Below, piece by piece: positions 7,942 through 17,290 of a stretch of DNA of 64,000 bases (positions within the stretch are counted from its first letter, which is position 1; every line of letters starts with the position of its first letter). A program made the position numbers and the translations under genes. The notes beneath the pieces are model-generated. The model was not told the DNA's origin. It worked only from the letters and a program-made list of their open reading frames with translations, and searched no databases. This stretch comes from Tritrichomonas musculus (taxonomy: Eukaryota > Parabasalia > Tritrichomonadida > Tritrichomonadidae), in contig JAPFFF010000100.1 in assembly GCA_039105265.1 (NCBI GenBank), forward strand, positions 1 through 64,000, in the 5' to 3' direction.

Positions 7942-9279
7942 ATGATTAATCCAGAGATTGAACTCAGAACATCAGCTGAAGTATGTACCCAAATAGCATC
8001 ATATTTTGATATTGTAGATAATTGTATAGCCCTAAGTGATACCAACAAACAGTATACTATAAGCCCCCAAACATCATATTCTCCATCTCCTCCAATCTCT
8101 CAAGGCTCATATATCAGCGCTATTATATTTCCAAACACAAACAATACAGCAGACATATATAATGGATTTATAAAAGCTGATATGGAAGTCAGTATTAAAG
8201 AAGCTGCAGGACAAGAGGTTAAAGAAATAGAAAATACAGATGATAATTATCAATTCAATAGAGTTTGGTTTGGCTTTAAAGATGCTAGGGATGCCGTCGA
8301 AAAATATGAAATCGTGGCTAATGGCATTACTATCTATACCCAGAATTTTGGTTGTGAAGAATCATTTTTTACAGCCTGTTGTGCCAACGAAACAACAAAG
8401 AGAGCAGATGTATATTCTAAGGCCAGACATAAAGATATATGGAATGGTAAGTCAGGAAGTAGAGCAGGATTCATTGTTGATTGGAAAGAGAGAAATGGTA
8501 TTAAATGGTATGAACAAACATACAAAATTCATCTCAAGATAGATTTGAGACGATTCTTACCCCTCTCTAATATTAAATACCTCCCAGCCTTCGCAGGCAA
8601 GATAGAGCTTCGATTATTCTTCTCATGTGCTGGAATGGTATGCTGTCCTTTGGGCCCAGAACTAGGTTTGCAAAATAACTATAAAGAAATATCAAAATAT
8701 ACTTTACCAAATATTACGAATGAATTTACTCCAATAAATGAACCAATAACAATGTATACTGCCATATCAACAGACACAAAAGCACTTACAGCAAACGCCA
8801 GAACATTCCAAGTAAATAGTTATGAAATTACGGAATGCTCATCTATCATACCATGCTTTGGTATTGAAGATAATATTTATTCCAGTCTCGTTCAAAGATA
8901 TGCTGACCCAACTCATCCATTAACATTTCCTACACAAACCCTTTCTGTATATACTACAACAAATAGACTAAAAAATCCAAATTGCAAAACCACCTGTACT
9001 ATTACTCCTCGCTTTGTTGACTCAATATTTTGTTTATTCCCTGAAAAGCACACTCATCATACCTACTTCAAGAATCCACAATTTAAGCTATTTCAATTAA
9101 ACTGTGGAGGCTATGGAAACATCCCTGCAAAAGCATTTGGAACGACAGATGAGTATCCAGAATTCTTAGAGTACTGCCAAAACGCTATGAATATGAATGG
9201 TGGACAAAGCGGGTTTAATAAAGAAGTCGTAGCTTCACTAACAAATAATCAACCATACAGACGCTCAACTGGAAATTAA
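7942..9279 (+). CDS. Probable double-jelly-roll major capsid protein (fossil virus gene)
   Basis: A 445-residue beta-rich protein. The N-terminus has IELRTSAEVC. The middle has KYEIVANGITIYTQNFGCEE, then ARHKDIWNGKSGSRAGFIVD, then IDLRRFLPLSNIKYLPAFAG followed by KIELRLFF. Such an IxIPLxxFLPL...aGxhxhxLxF pattern is typical of double-jelly-roll capsid proteins of Polintons and relatives, where the strand after 'L..LP' closes a jelly roll. The size is a little below the usual 450-600 residues. It follows two virion-type genes and precedes a small conserved gene. A decayed homologue of its C-terminal third lies at 28840-29170. The frame looks whole. Capsid identity is inferred from pattern and context. 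Confidence 0.55.
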   Translation: MINPEIELRTSAEVCTQIASYFDIVDNCIALSDTNKQYTISPQTSYSPSPPISQGSYISAIIFPNTNNTADIYNGFIKADMEVSIKEAAGQEVKEIENTDDNYQFNRVWFGFKDARDAVEKYEIVANGITIYTQNFGCEESFFTACCANETTKRADVYSKARHKDIWNGKSGSRAGFIVDWKERNGIKWYEQTYKIHLKIDLRRFLPLSNIKYLPAFAGKIELRLFFSCAGMVCCPLGPELGLQNNYKEISKYTLPNITNEFTPINEPITMYTAISTDTKALTANARTFQVNSYEITECSSIIPCFGIEDNIYSSLVQRYADPTHPLTFPTQTLSVYTTTNRLKNPNCKTTCTITPRFVDSIFCLFPEKHTHHTYFKNPQFKLFQLNCGGYGNIPAKAFGTTDEYPEFLEYCQNAMNMNGGQSGFNKEVVASLTNNQPYRRSTGN

Positions 9280-9359
9280 CTAATCTTGTTTCAAAAAACA
9301 GTATCATCGTTTCTGTAGAGGCATTAATTGATATAATAAAATGTTCTGTCAAAGCTGAA

Positions 9360-9551
9360 ATGGTAGAATTGTATGTGGATGAAGATATAAAATGCTGTGC
9401 TGGGAAAGCTAATCCTATCAGAAAGATTGAAGCAATAAAAATAGTAAATGATAAGGGAGAAGTTTGTATGGACTTCAAGCAAGTATATAACAAACAATAC
9501 AACGAACTAATTAACAAATATCATCTGTGTTTGAAATATGTGTGTGTTTAG
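9360..9551 (+). CDS. Small conserved domain shared by both virus-like families
   Basis: A 63-residue product from the ATG at 9360; the same frame is open upstream of that ATG, so the true start may be earlier. The sequence MVELYVDEDIKCC.GKANPI then KIEAIKIVNDKGEV then YNELINKYHLCLKYVCV aligns with the C-terminal 75 residues of the protein at 22652-23311 (KVELIIDEDSGCNGCVSKNK, EIQRILVTKDGKS, AQLVRYGISLKLCI). Both share the VEL.(V/I)DED..C core. It is a small alpha/beta domain of unknown function, following the capsid gene here and preceding the packaging ATPase in the other block. Confidence 0.5.
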   Translation: MVELYVDEDIKCCAGKANPIRKIEAIKIVNDKGEVCMDFKQVYNKQYNELINKYHLCLKYVCV

Positions 9552-9581
9552 AAATTTATTTTACATTTTATCACGAAGGCA

Positions 9582-9858
9582 AATGACTAATCAAATAGAC
9601 CTCACACAATTTAATAAAACTGATATTATAAAAAAACTATCTAAAAGTAAATCCGAAGAGAATTTAAAAAAAAATCTCTGAAGAAAAAGCTGAAGAGGAA
9701 ACACCAACTCCTGAAAAACAAAAGCGAGGACGCAAGAGCAAATACAATACACCAGAGGAAAGGCTCGAGGCAAGAAGGCAACAACAAAAGGAGTATAGGC
9801 TACGAAAGAAAAAAGAATTAGAAGAGCTGAAAAAATTAGCTGAGTTGATAAAGGCATA
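9582..9858 (+). pseudogene. Small basic, coiled-coil protein gene of the virus-like element
   Basis: Coding signal continues directly after the conserved small gene. Its recognisable parts are an AT-hook-like KRGRKSKY and a bZIP-like RRQQQKEYRLRKKKELEEL segment. This suggests a DNA-binding core or regulatory protein. It looks broken, with about one break. The region ends about 65 bases before a large palindrome. Confidence 0.4.
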
Positions 9859-9922
9859 AAGTAAAAAAATTTTTTTGCAGCTCAATTATATTCTTGGATC
9901 AAAGCGTTTAATCCAATGCTGT

Positions 9923-10186
9923 AGTAGTTATACATAGTGAAGGGGGGATAGATAACCAGTATAAGCAAATGAGGCTCCCCAGCTTTGAAAGCTTCCTGAA
10001 GAGACGATAATTTGAGGTACTTTGGAGATGTTTTATATTATAGCTCCCTCGCTTTGAAAAGCTCCCTCGCTATAATAAACCATATCTCCAAACAGCCCCC
10101 AAGCAACCCCCACCCAGCCACCCTACACGGGGAGCCTCATTTGCTTATACTGGTTATCTATCCCCCCTTCACTATGTATAACTACT
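9923..10186. repeat. Large palindrome with 58-bp perfect arms
   Basis: 58 bases at 9923-9980 are repeated exactly inverted at 10129-10186. The 148-base centre holds a second inverted pair: 10022-10042 (TTGGAGATG...ATTATAG) with 10070-10092. At its heart CTCCCTCGCT is directly repeated. It lies between plus-strand capsid-side genes and the minus-strand penton-like gene, so it occupies a convergent junction. The perfect arms indicate either recent formation or selection. Possibilities are a transcription terminator for both sides, a replication hairpin, or a small inserted fold-back element. Confidence 0.75.
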
Positions 10187-10195
10187 TAATACCAA

Positions 10196-10400
10196 CCTAT
10201 CTAGAATACTCCTACAGCAATCATCTCATGCAATCATCTCACACAAATCCACTCAAGCAACCCATCTCATGCAACCTATCTAGAATACTTCTACAGCAAC
10301 CCATCTTATGCAACCTCCTACAGCAACCCATACAATCATCTCCCATATCTTGTATCACAACTCATTCATGTAATCATCTCATACAACCACTTCATGTACA
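10196..10400. repeat. Degenerate direct repeats beside the palindrome
   Basis: CTATCTAGAATACT(C/T)CTACAGCAA occurs twice about 80 bases apart. CATCTCATGCAA and CAGCAACCCAT variants recur between and after them. The block is C/A-rich on the plus strand, unlike the genome at large, and has no convincing coding frame. It ends just before the stop of the penton-like gene. Confidence 0.55.
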
Positions 10401-10442
10401 CCCGATACCTACTCAAAAATAAATCTTTAATTGAATCAAAGC

Positions 10443-11189
10443 TTAATGATTTGTTGGTGCGCAAATATTAGTTGTCCCTGCGGGTTTAATTTTAATGTTG
10501 ACAAATAATGGAGACTTTAATATGACAGGTTGGTACATGAAATCTACTAGCCTCATTTCGATGTGTTTTAGTGAATCGGTAAATGTTTTGATTTTGATTG
10601 GTTTAGATGAATCGTAATCAATTATAATAGGTGCCTGTGGTTCTATAACAGTATCAACTGTTGCAATCACGGATGGTGTATATTCATGTTCTCCTATAAT
10701 GCTATGTACAGCTTGACCTTGTAGTGATACGAGATATAATCTATTGGCATAATCCAATATTGGCAAATCAGGTACAACTGTCTCATTGTTGGCAGGTATA
10801 ACAACTTCATTCTTTACACTATATAATCCTGTTATCAGTTTAGCTCTATGAGAACCTCTAATGAACGATACTTTATGCTGACTCGATAAACTCATTGTCC
10901 TACCATCAATATTTTTGAACACAATTATGTTTTGACAACTATTCAAGTATTTAACCAATCCAAGCATTGAGTAATAATATGTGTCTTTAAATTCTATCAT
11001 CAGCGAACGTTCATTATTTCCGTCCTCATATGAAAACATCAAATAGTCATCCTTAGTTACTATCAATATATTCCCCTTTGTATTGATTGAGGAAACATAA
11101 TACTTCACGTAATCACATTTCCAAGGCATGTCTACATTTAGTTTCACCAGACTATAATCTGTTGCATTACTATTAACTGAACACAACAT
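10443..11189 (-). CDS. Penton/minor-capsid-like protein (fossil virus gene)
   Basis: Counted from the ATG at 11189, about 248 residues; the frame is open a little further upstream. The protein is beta-rich with an N-terminal domain (LVKLNVDMPWKCDYVKYYV) and a C-terminal strand pair, HIEMRLVDFMYQPVILKSPL followed by FVNIKIKP. The motif pattern 'hxhRLVDxxxxPhxLkSPLhhxhxh' is what I associate with Polinton penton-type minor capsid proteins, which plug the capsid vertices. It reads divergently from the fibre-like gene at 11267, only 77 bases away. Assignment is by pattern and neighbourhood. Confidence 0.45.
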   Translation of the reverse strand: MLCSVNSNATDYSLVKLNVDMPWKCDYVKYYVSSINTKGNILIVTKDDYLMFSYEDGNNERSLMIEFKDTYYYSMLGLVKYLNSCQNIIVFKNIDGRTMSLSSQHKVSFIRGSHRAKLITGLYSVKNEVVIPANNETVVPDLPILDYANRLYLVSLQGQAVHSIIGEHEYTPSVIATVDTVIEPQAPIIIDYDSSKPIKIKTFTDSLKHIEMRLVDFMYQPVILKSPLFVNIKIKPAGTTNICAPTNH

Positions 11190-11266
11190 TTTACTATCTG
11201 TTAAAATGTCTATTGTACCATATGCTTTTCGTTGTAATGAAGCAAACAAGTTAAAGGTGGAAGTAG

Positions 11267-13297
11267 ATGATGTCGATAGAAGTAGCTGAAGATGATGAAG
11301 GTAACGAACAATTCAGTTTCACACGAGAGGATGGTGAACCAGTCGCATTCAATAATATATATAGCAAAGCTGAAGTTGACCAAATGGCATTAGGAAAGGA
11401 CTTCAAAATTGATTCATTTAAAGATCTAACTATTACTGGTGGGCAAAGCTTACCTATCTTCGCTGATGGTGCTACAAATACACAATATTGTACCACTTAT
11501 AATAAACTGATGGAATTATTGAGAACCAATTTTAATAATCTAACCAAATATATACATGACCTAAATATAGGTGGAGTCGATTTGAGTGATTTGGCGAACA
11601 CAGATATATCATTGAGTCAAATGAATTATATCGATAACAACAACATAATTCAACCACACAATCCGTCAAGTATAAATGATGTCATCAAAACATACAACTC
11701 ATCCAATACTTCGATTCAATCATTATTATCTAACATGAATGGGTTTTTGAAGAAATCCGGATTTGAGAATACAGATATATATCCTAATGGTCAACTGAAT
11801 TTATTTGGCTCCTCATTATCAAATAATCTCAATGCAACCAATAATATCAAAACATATGCCAATCTATTCACCAGTCTCAATACCAATAATGCAAACCTAT
11901 TACAAATATTGAATGGTCTTCAAAATGATATATCAACAGCTTCCAATAGTGATATAACAAATCTCTTGAATACACTTGAGAATATGGAGTACCTCGTTGT
12001 CCTAAAAATAAATGATAGATATGAGATACGTAAAATGAAGTGTCAAAAAGCTCCATCAGGTGATGACCTCCCAGTCGAGCCAACCAAATATGATGTCATC
12101 GTGAACCCAGATGATAATAAGGAGTATGATATCGAAGATGTGGATACACTGATTGAAAACAAGTCACCTATTAGTCACGATAACATGGATAAAGTTATCA
12201 ATGTAGTGGTCAAGACATCAAGTTTTATGCTACTTCTATTGAAAAGTACATTCTCTATAACTGGTAAGCTATTATCATACACACTCTCAGGTGTTTCATT
12301 CATGAATCGAATCGCATATAATATGACGGCATCGTTGATGGAATCATTATATAATAATTCAGGATACATCTGGCATTATGCTATCGATACGACGGGGAAA
12401 CTATGCCGTTATCTAATCACGTTTAAAGATAAAGTTGTCGATTCACTACCAACGGTAGGTTCAACTACTATACATAAAGTATTTGATAACTTTAGTAGCT
12501 TCATTAAATGGCTCCAAGAACCTGATAATTTTCTAATATGTGCAGGCACGTTTCAATTGACATTATTACTGATTATATATGGAACCAAATATATTTTCAA
12601 TGAGAAGAAGACTTATAAGAAGCTTACTCCAACGGAACATAAATTAAAGTTTGAGGAGATGATGAGAGACCATGCATCCATTGGAAAACGTCTCAAGAAA
12701 AAAGATACACCAACAACTCTTAGCGACGAGATTGATATACTAACTGATGATAACCCAATATTAGACGCAGCATCTGTTATATTTGATACAATTGATTTAG
12801 TGAATAATTTATGTGAGGCTCATAATTATGTCATGGATAGATTAGATTCAATCCCCAGTGGTGACTCCAATTTTGTTAATGAGGCAGGTATTGATGAATT
12901 CATAATCACAAACAAGGATGTATCTTCATTAACAAATACTATTAATAATATCGAATGTAATCTATTAGTTATTAATGTTCCTGATGAACAAAAACAAGCC
13001 TTCCTCAATCATAGCGGACCAGTTTTCAAAATTGTATTGCGAAAGAATGTTATATATGATAGCAAAGGCAGATATATTAAAGAGTTCTATATTGTATCCA
13101 AAAATAATAAGATACTGTGTCCAGTAATCAAATTTGATTCGTATCAAAATTTCTGTATTATCAATGATAGTTCTTTAATCGCAACAAGAGCCATTGGACC
13201 TGCTGACCAAAATGACCTCGATGGTAAGTTTTATATAGCATTTGATAAAAAGCTACCATTTCATCCATATAAGCTAGTATCAATCTTATCAATATAA
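11267..13297 (+). CDS. Large fibre-like/virion protein with membrane segments
   Basis: A 676-residue protein from ATG-ATG at 11267. The first 250 residues are asparagine/serine-rich with heptad-like stretches. Residues about 310-350 (SSFMLLLLKSTFSI) and about 420-440 (FQLTLLLIIYGTKYIF) look membrane-associated. The C-terminal 100 residues form a beta domain beginning FKIVLRKNVIYDSKGRYIKE. This matches residues about 133-220 of the 919-residue protein at 17291-20050 (VVLRKNIIYDTNGNLVKEFF). Large modular fibre-like proteins are common accessory genes of trichomonad Mavericks; the role here (attachment or entry) is inference. Its 3' end overlaps the polymerase segment on the other strand by 37 bases. 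The frame looks whole. Confidence 0.55.
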   Translation: MMSIEVAEDDEGNEQFSFTREDGEPVAFNNIYSKAEVDQMALGKDFKIDSFKDLTITGGQSLPIFADGATNTQYCTTYNKLMELLRTNFNNLTKYIHDLNIGGVDLSDLANTDISLSQMNYIDNNNIIQPHNPSSINDVIKTYNSSNTSIQSLLSNMNGFLKKSGFENTDIYPNGQLNLFGSSLSNNLNATNNIKTYANLFTSLNTNNANLLQILNGLQNDISTASNSDITNLLNTLENMEYLVVLKINDRYEIRKMKCQKAPSGDDLPVEPTKYDVIVNPDDNKEYDIEDVDTLIENKSPISHDNMDKVINVVVKTSSFMLLLLKSTFSITGKLLSYTLSGVSFMNRIAYNMTASLMESLYNNSGYIWHYAIDTTGKLCRYLITFKDKVVDSLPTVGSTTIHKVFDNFSSFIKWLQEPDNFLICAGTFQLTLLLIIYGTKYIFNEKKTYKKLTPTEHKLKFEEMMRDHASIGKRLKKKDTPTTLSDEIDILTDDNPILDAASVIFDTIDLVNNLCEAHNYVMDRLDSIPSGDSNFVNEAGIDEFIITNKDVSSLTNTINNIECNLLVINVPDEQKQAFLNHSGPVFKIVLRKNVIYDSKGRYIKEFYIVSKNNKILCPVIKFDSYQNFCIINDSSLIATRAIGPADQNDLDGKFYIAFDKKLPFHPYKLVSILSI

Positions 13298-13836
13298 TAG
13301 TGGTCTGTTGGATTGTTGGTAAAAATTTTTGAGCCCTGGTTGTTCATGATAAATACCTGCCCAAATTTATATGGCTTCTCTGATTTACAGCTTAATTTTT
13401 TAATATTTATTTCAGCAAAGAACTGGTCATATCGTAATAATTCTTCAGTAGATATTCCTTCAGGAATAATTTTAGGCATTCCTTTGGGCACTCCTGACAT
13501 AATACTCATAGCTGATGGGTATAAAGAGACGGCATTGAAATCTTGTATTCTCGCTTCTACATACTGCTTTTCATTGTTGGCTGTCATAGTTCTTCCCCCA
13601 GAAACACATCTCTGGATAAAGTTTTGTGGCTTTCCACTTAGCTGATAGCACTCATCGAAGCAACCAAATTTATAGGCATAATAATATCCTATCGAAGAGA
13701 TGGAGATAAAATTATGGACGTCTAGCATATCTGTTTTTGTTTGTCTGAACACTTCTATCAAGTCTCGATTAAATTTCTCAACTCCTTTCATCAAAACAAT
13801 ACAGTCGAGCTTACAATAATAGATGGCGTATTTCAT
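13261..13836 (-). CDS. polB: Segment of protein-primed family B DNA polymerase
   Basis: A 191-residue segment. YCKLD near the start fits the Exo III YxxxD motif. CVSGGRTM at about residues 77-84 fits the GGR motif between the exonuclease and polymerase domains. DFNAVSLYPSAM at 99-110 is polymerase motif A (DxxSLYPSxM). These belong to the protein-primed DNA polymerases (DNA_pol_B_2) of Polintons, adenoviruses and linear plasmids, which are 800-1200 residues long. Only the middle is represented here, so this is one part of a broken element. It faces the fibre-like gene tail to tail. Confidence 0.75.
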   Translation of the reverse strand: MKYAIYYCKLDCIVLMKGVEKFNRDLIEVFRQTKTDMLDVHNFISISSIGYYYAYKFGCFDECYQLSGKPQNFIQRCVSGGRTMTANNEKQYVEARIQDFNAVSLYPSAMSIMSGVPKGMPKIIPEGISTEELLRYDQFFAEINIKKLSCKSEKPYKFGQVFIMNNQGSKIFTNNPTDHYYIDKIDTSLYG

Positions 13837-14400
13837 AATGTCTATCTGGAGATTTTCATAAGCGCCACAATCAAAAGTTTTATAATATTATCAAAAACCA
13901 GACGGAGGATAAGCGCCACAATTTATTATAATATTATTATAATATTATTATAATATATATTACATTATATAACTCTACTATAGTTCGTATATATATATAT
14001 ATGTTTTGAAAATTTTCGGGGAGCCAAAAAATGGGATTAAAAATGGGATTGGCAAAAAATGACTGAAATAATTGAATTCTCCTCTGAATTAGGAAGAAAA
14101 TTGACTATAATAACGTTTAAAAATATTGAATATTCATCGAGATATAAACAAGTCAAATTTCAATAAATATACCTTCAAATCTGTATGTACGATAGAGCTT
14201 TTTCAATACTGATTGAATATTTGAATTCTCCTCTGAATTTGGAAGGAACTTCTCTCTTGAACTATTCAAAAATATTGAATATTCATCGAGATATAAGCAA
14301 GGCAAAATTCAATACTTATCTGGCCACATTCATCCATATATTTATTTATCTATACGTTTAATTTATTTTTTTACTCTGATATTTTTTTTTCAAATAACAT
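13837..14400. repeat. AT-rich gap with short repeats and a 145-bp direct duplication
   Basis: AAGCGCCACAAT occurs at about 13860 and 13911. A pure ATTATTATA tract follows at about 13923-13960. From about 14072 to 14315 a ~145-base sequence is present twice (GAATTCTCCTCTGAATT...GAATATTCATCGAGATATAA...CAAG), with moderate divergence. No coding signal is seen. Confidence 0.55.
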
Positions 14401-14755
14401 TTCAATAAAAAATTTTAAAAAATAATTTGAAAGAAAAAATTTTAAAAAATAATTTGAAAGAAAAAATTTTAAAAAATAATTTGAAAGAAAAAATTTTAAA
14501 AAATAATTTGAAAGAAAAAATTTTAAAAAATAATTTGAAAGAAAAAATTTTAAAAATAATTTGAAAGAAAAAATTTTAAAAAATAATTTGAAAGAAAAAA
14601 TTTTAAAAATAATTTGAAAGAAAAAATTTTAAAAATAATTTGAAAGAAAAAATTTTAAAAAATAATTTGAAAGAAAATAATTTTAAAAAATAATTTGAAA
14701 GAAAATAATTTTAAAAAATAATTTGAAAGAAAATAATTTTAAAAAATAATTTGAA
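14400..14755. repeat. Short tandem array, ~27-bp AT-rich unit
   Basis: About 13 units of an AATTTGAAAGAAAAAATTTTAAAAAAT type, with small length variants; the last few carry GAAAATAATTTT. The array is interrupted by the long-TIR element at 14756-16476 and resumes at 16477-16530 with the late-variant unit. The insertion therefore happened into an existing array. Confidence 0.8.
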
Positions 14756-16476
14756 GGCAGAGGAATCAGGGTCTATAAAAATCGGCACGAAAAAAGTTCG
14801 TTCGTAAAGGTGAAATACATGATCGGTATTGATCAGTATGAACACAAAAAGTTTATCTCAGAAAAATGAGTACTACAAACTTTTTGAATTAAACAAGCGG
14901 TTAATAAATGAATTGACCTATCCATTGGTTAAAAAAACCGTTGACGTTTTTTTTTTTATTTGAAATTTAGCGCCATTTTGCTTATTAGAAAGACTGGATT
15001 GCATGCTTCAACTGCAGAGAAGTTTGCTTTCTTGGTCTTTGAAGCTTAGACTGCTTGCTCTTACTGCAGGGGAGTTAGCTTTCTAAGCTTCCTTCTAATA
15101 ACAAATATAATTAATCTTTAGATTCCATCATAACTCTTATTTCTTATTGTTATTACAATATTCTCTCAATTAATGACTCAATTTCTTTTTTATGTATCTC
15201 ATTTACCTGTTAATCAAACTAATTTACTCAAAATGAAAAATTTATTATTTTATTCAGATAACAAGTTTATTTATTTATAAAAGATCTTTTATTCAATTAA
15301 TGCAATATACTGATTATATTTAATAAACATTTTCTAACCTAATATTTTATCTTATCTATGACTATTTTTGCTCTCATCTTTTTTTATCATTAATCTCATC
15401 TTTCTAACTAAATTTATTCATTTTATTGTAACATATTTTAATTTGATGAGTGTAAACAAACTTTTGCAAGTAGCATTTTAAAAATTTTGAGAAAAGTTTA
15501 GATTAAAAAAGAAAGTAAAATGTACCAAACAATTAAAATAGTTTATTGATTAAGAAAATGAGATAAACCTGTAAAAATAGAAGCCATTAGTAATCAAATA
15601 AATTCTTTTATATAAAAATCGCATATGAGAAGTAATAAACTAAAAAGCAAGTTGTGTTAATAAAGTAAAAAGTCTGATTAATTAAGAAAATGAGGTATAT
15701 TGAAAAATAGTAGGTTATTGAAAATCAAATTAAATATTTTATAAAAAAAATAGTAAATAAGTTGCATTGAACAAGAAAGCAAAATGTATATGACAATTAA
15801 AATGCTTTAAATATTTAAGAAGAAGAGATACATTTATAAAAATAAGAAGTTATTAATAATCGAATTAATTTTTTTTATATAAAAGTCGTATATGAGAAGT
15901 AATAAACTAAAAAGTACATTGTATTAATCAAGTAAAAAGCGCTTATTCATTAAGAAAATGAGGTATATTGATAATTAAAGTTTAAATGAGTACCATTGAA
16001 CAAGCGCTTTTTACTTAAAGTTTAAATGAGTACCATTGAACAAGAAAGCAAGTTATTTTAGTCGAATAAATGCAAAAATACTAATTATAAACGCTGAGTT
16101 ATGGTATCAAGACGTGTGAAAATTTGATATGTTATTAGAGGAAAGCTTAGAAAGCTAACTCCCCTGCAGTAAGAGCAAGCAGTCTAAGCTTCAAAGACCA
16201 AGAAAGCAAACTTCTCTGCAGTTGAAGCATGCAATCCAGTCTTTCTAATAAGCAAAATGGCGCTAAATTTCAAATAAAAAAATAACGTCAACGGTTTTTT
16301 TAACCAATGGATAGGTCAATTCATTTATTAACCGCTTGTTTAATTCAAAAAGTTTGTAGTACTCATTTTTCTGAGATAAACTTTTTGTGTTCATACCGAT
16401 CAATACCGATCATGTATTTCACCTTTACGAACGAACTTTTTTCGTGCCGATTTTTATAGACCCTGATTCTTCAGCC
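14756..16476. mobile_element. MULE-type non-autonomous transposon with 345-bp TIRs
   Basis: 14756-15100 and 16133-16476 are inverted copies differing at only a few positions. The ends read GGC(A/T)GA(G/A)GAATCAGGG. The 9-base TAATTTGAA at 14747-14755 is repeated at 16477-16485. Long TIRs with a 9-bp duplication are the hallmark of Mutator-like elements; the target is itself a repeat containing this word, so the duplication is suggestive rather than proof. The 1.03 kb interior has no transposase and contains a ~280-base direct duplication (about 15490-15775 and 15776-16045). It could be mobilised by a MULE transposase such as those at 38391-40256 and 57866-59830; their TIRs were not identified, so the link is untested. 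Confidence 0.8.
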
Positions 16477-16530
16477 TAATTTGAAAGAAAATAATTTTAA
16501 AAAATAATTTGAAAGAAAATAATTTTAGGG

Positions 16531-17290
16531 AGGTAGTTTTCAAATTCAATTCTATAATTCAATGAGTTCTCACAAAAATAAAAATAAGGAAAAGATTGAG
16601 AAAAATTATTAAAATAGCAGGTTTATAATGATATATTGTTAAAATTATTAAAAAGTGAATCATTTTTCTATCTCCTTTATAAAATAAAATCAAATTGATA
16701 ATAATATGAAAATATTTAGATTTTTTTTCTGCCATTTACTGGGTATTTAAGGCAAAAAGAGTCATAATAATATGTAAATTTGGTTTTACTAATATTTTAA
16801 CTACTTTTTTTTGGTAAATGTATGACTTTTTTTTTTTTTGATAAGATTTGAATCATATCGATTCCAAAATTTAAAAAATTGCTTAAGACCATTTTAAAAG
16901 CCTATGGTATGAATTGAAAAAAACGATGATAATTATATCAAAAAAATATTATTTCAAAAAAGAATTTTATTGTTAAATTTGCTTTTAATTTAAAGCAAGG
17001 AAATTATGCTATTAATTATTTTTTTTAAAAAATTTTTCGTTCCACGTTTTTTGAAAAAAAGCCATAAAAGAAAAGGTATTTTAATTTAATTAATATTTCA
17101 ATAAAATGGGTTAATTATGTAGATATTTTTTATAATCTTATTTTTAAAAAATTTCAATTTTTTACCATAGAAACAAAGAAAAGAAAAAACTATTTTTTTT
17201 AATTTGATCGTTAAGGACAAATATCAAGGTCATTTAACTTTTTCATAGTATATTACCATTGAAACTTCAATTCTATGAGTTTTATCAATA
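16531..17290. other. AT-rich stretch without recognised features
   Basis: Very AT-rich with many homopolymer runs. No open frame, inverted repeat or tandem array stood out. It leads into the fibre-like gene at 17291 without an evident promoter motif. Confidence 0.4.

Larger units (their letters stand above)
1746..13836. mobile_element. Polinton/Maverick-like virus element, first gene block
   Basis: A run of closely packed genes without introns has parts typical of Polintons: a protein-primed DNA polymerase B segment (13261-13836), a capsid-like protein (7942-9279), a penton or minor-capsid-like protein (10443-11189), a large fibre-like protein (11267-13297) and small basic virion-type proteins. 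An SF2 helicase block (1844-4858) sits at the left. I see no integrase, no cysteine protease, and no terminal repeats that bound the block. Several frames are long and open while others are fragmentary, so the element looks broken with a handful of breaks and is of intermediate age. The large fibre-like gene at 17291-20050 may belong to it, separated by an array and a MULE insertion. Confidence 0.6.

Noticed and set aside
9591-9885. Hydrophobic minus-strand frames over the small basic gene
   Set aside because: Shadows of the lysine/glutamate-rich plus-strand coding sequence.
10012-10422. 136-codon frame rich in S, N, H, P across the palindrome
   Set aside because: It reads through the inverted repeat and the degenerate CAGCAACCCAT repeats; composition looks non-coding.
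14400-14755. CRISPR-like array
   Set aside because: Units are contiguous AT-rich tandem repeats without unique spacers, in a eukaryotic context.
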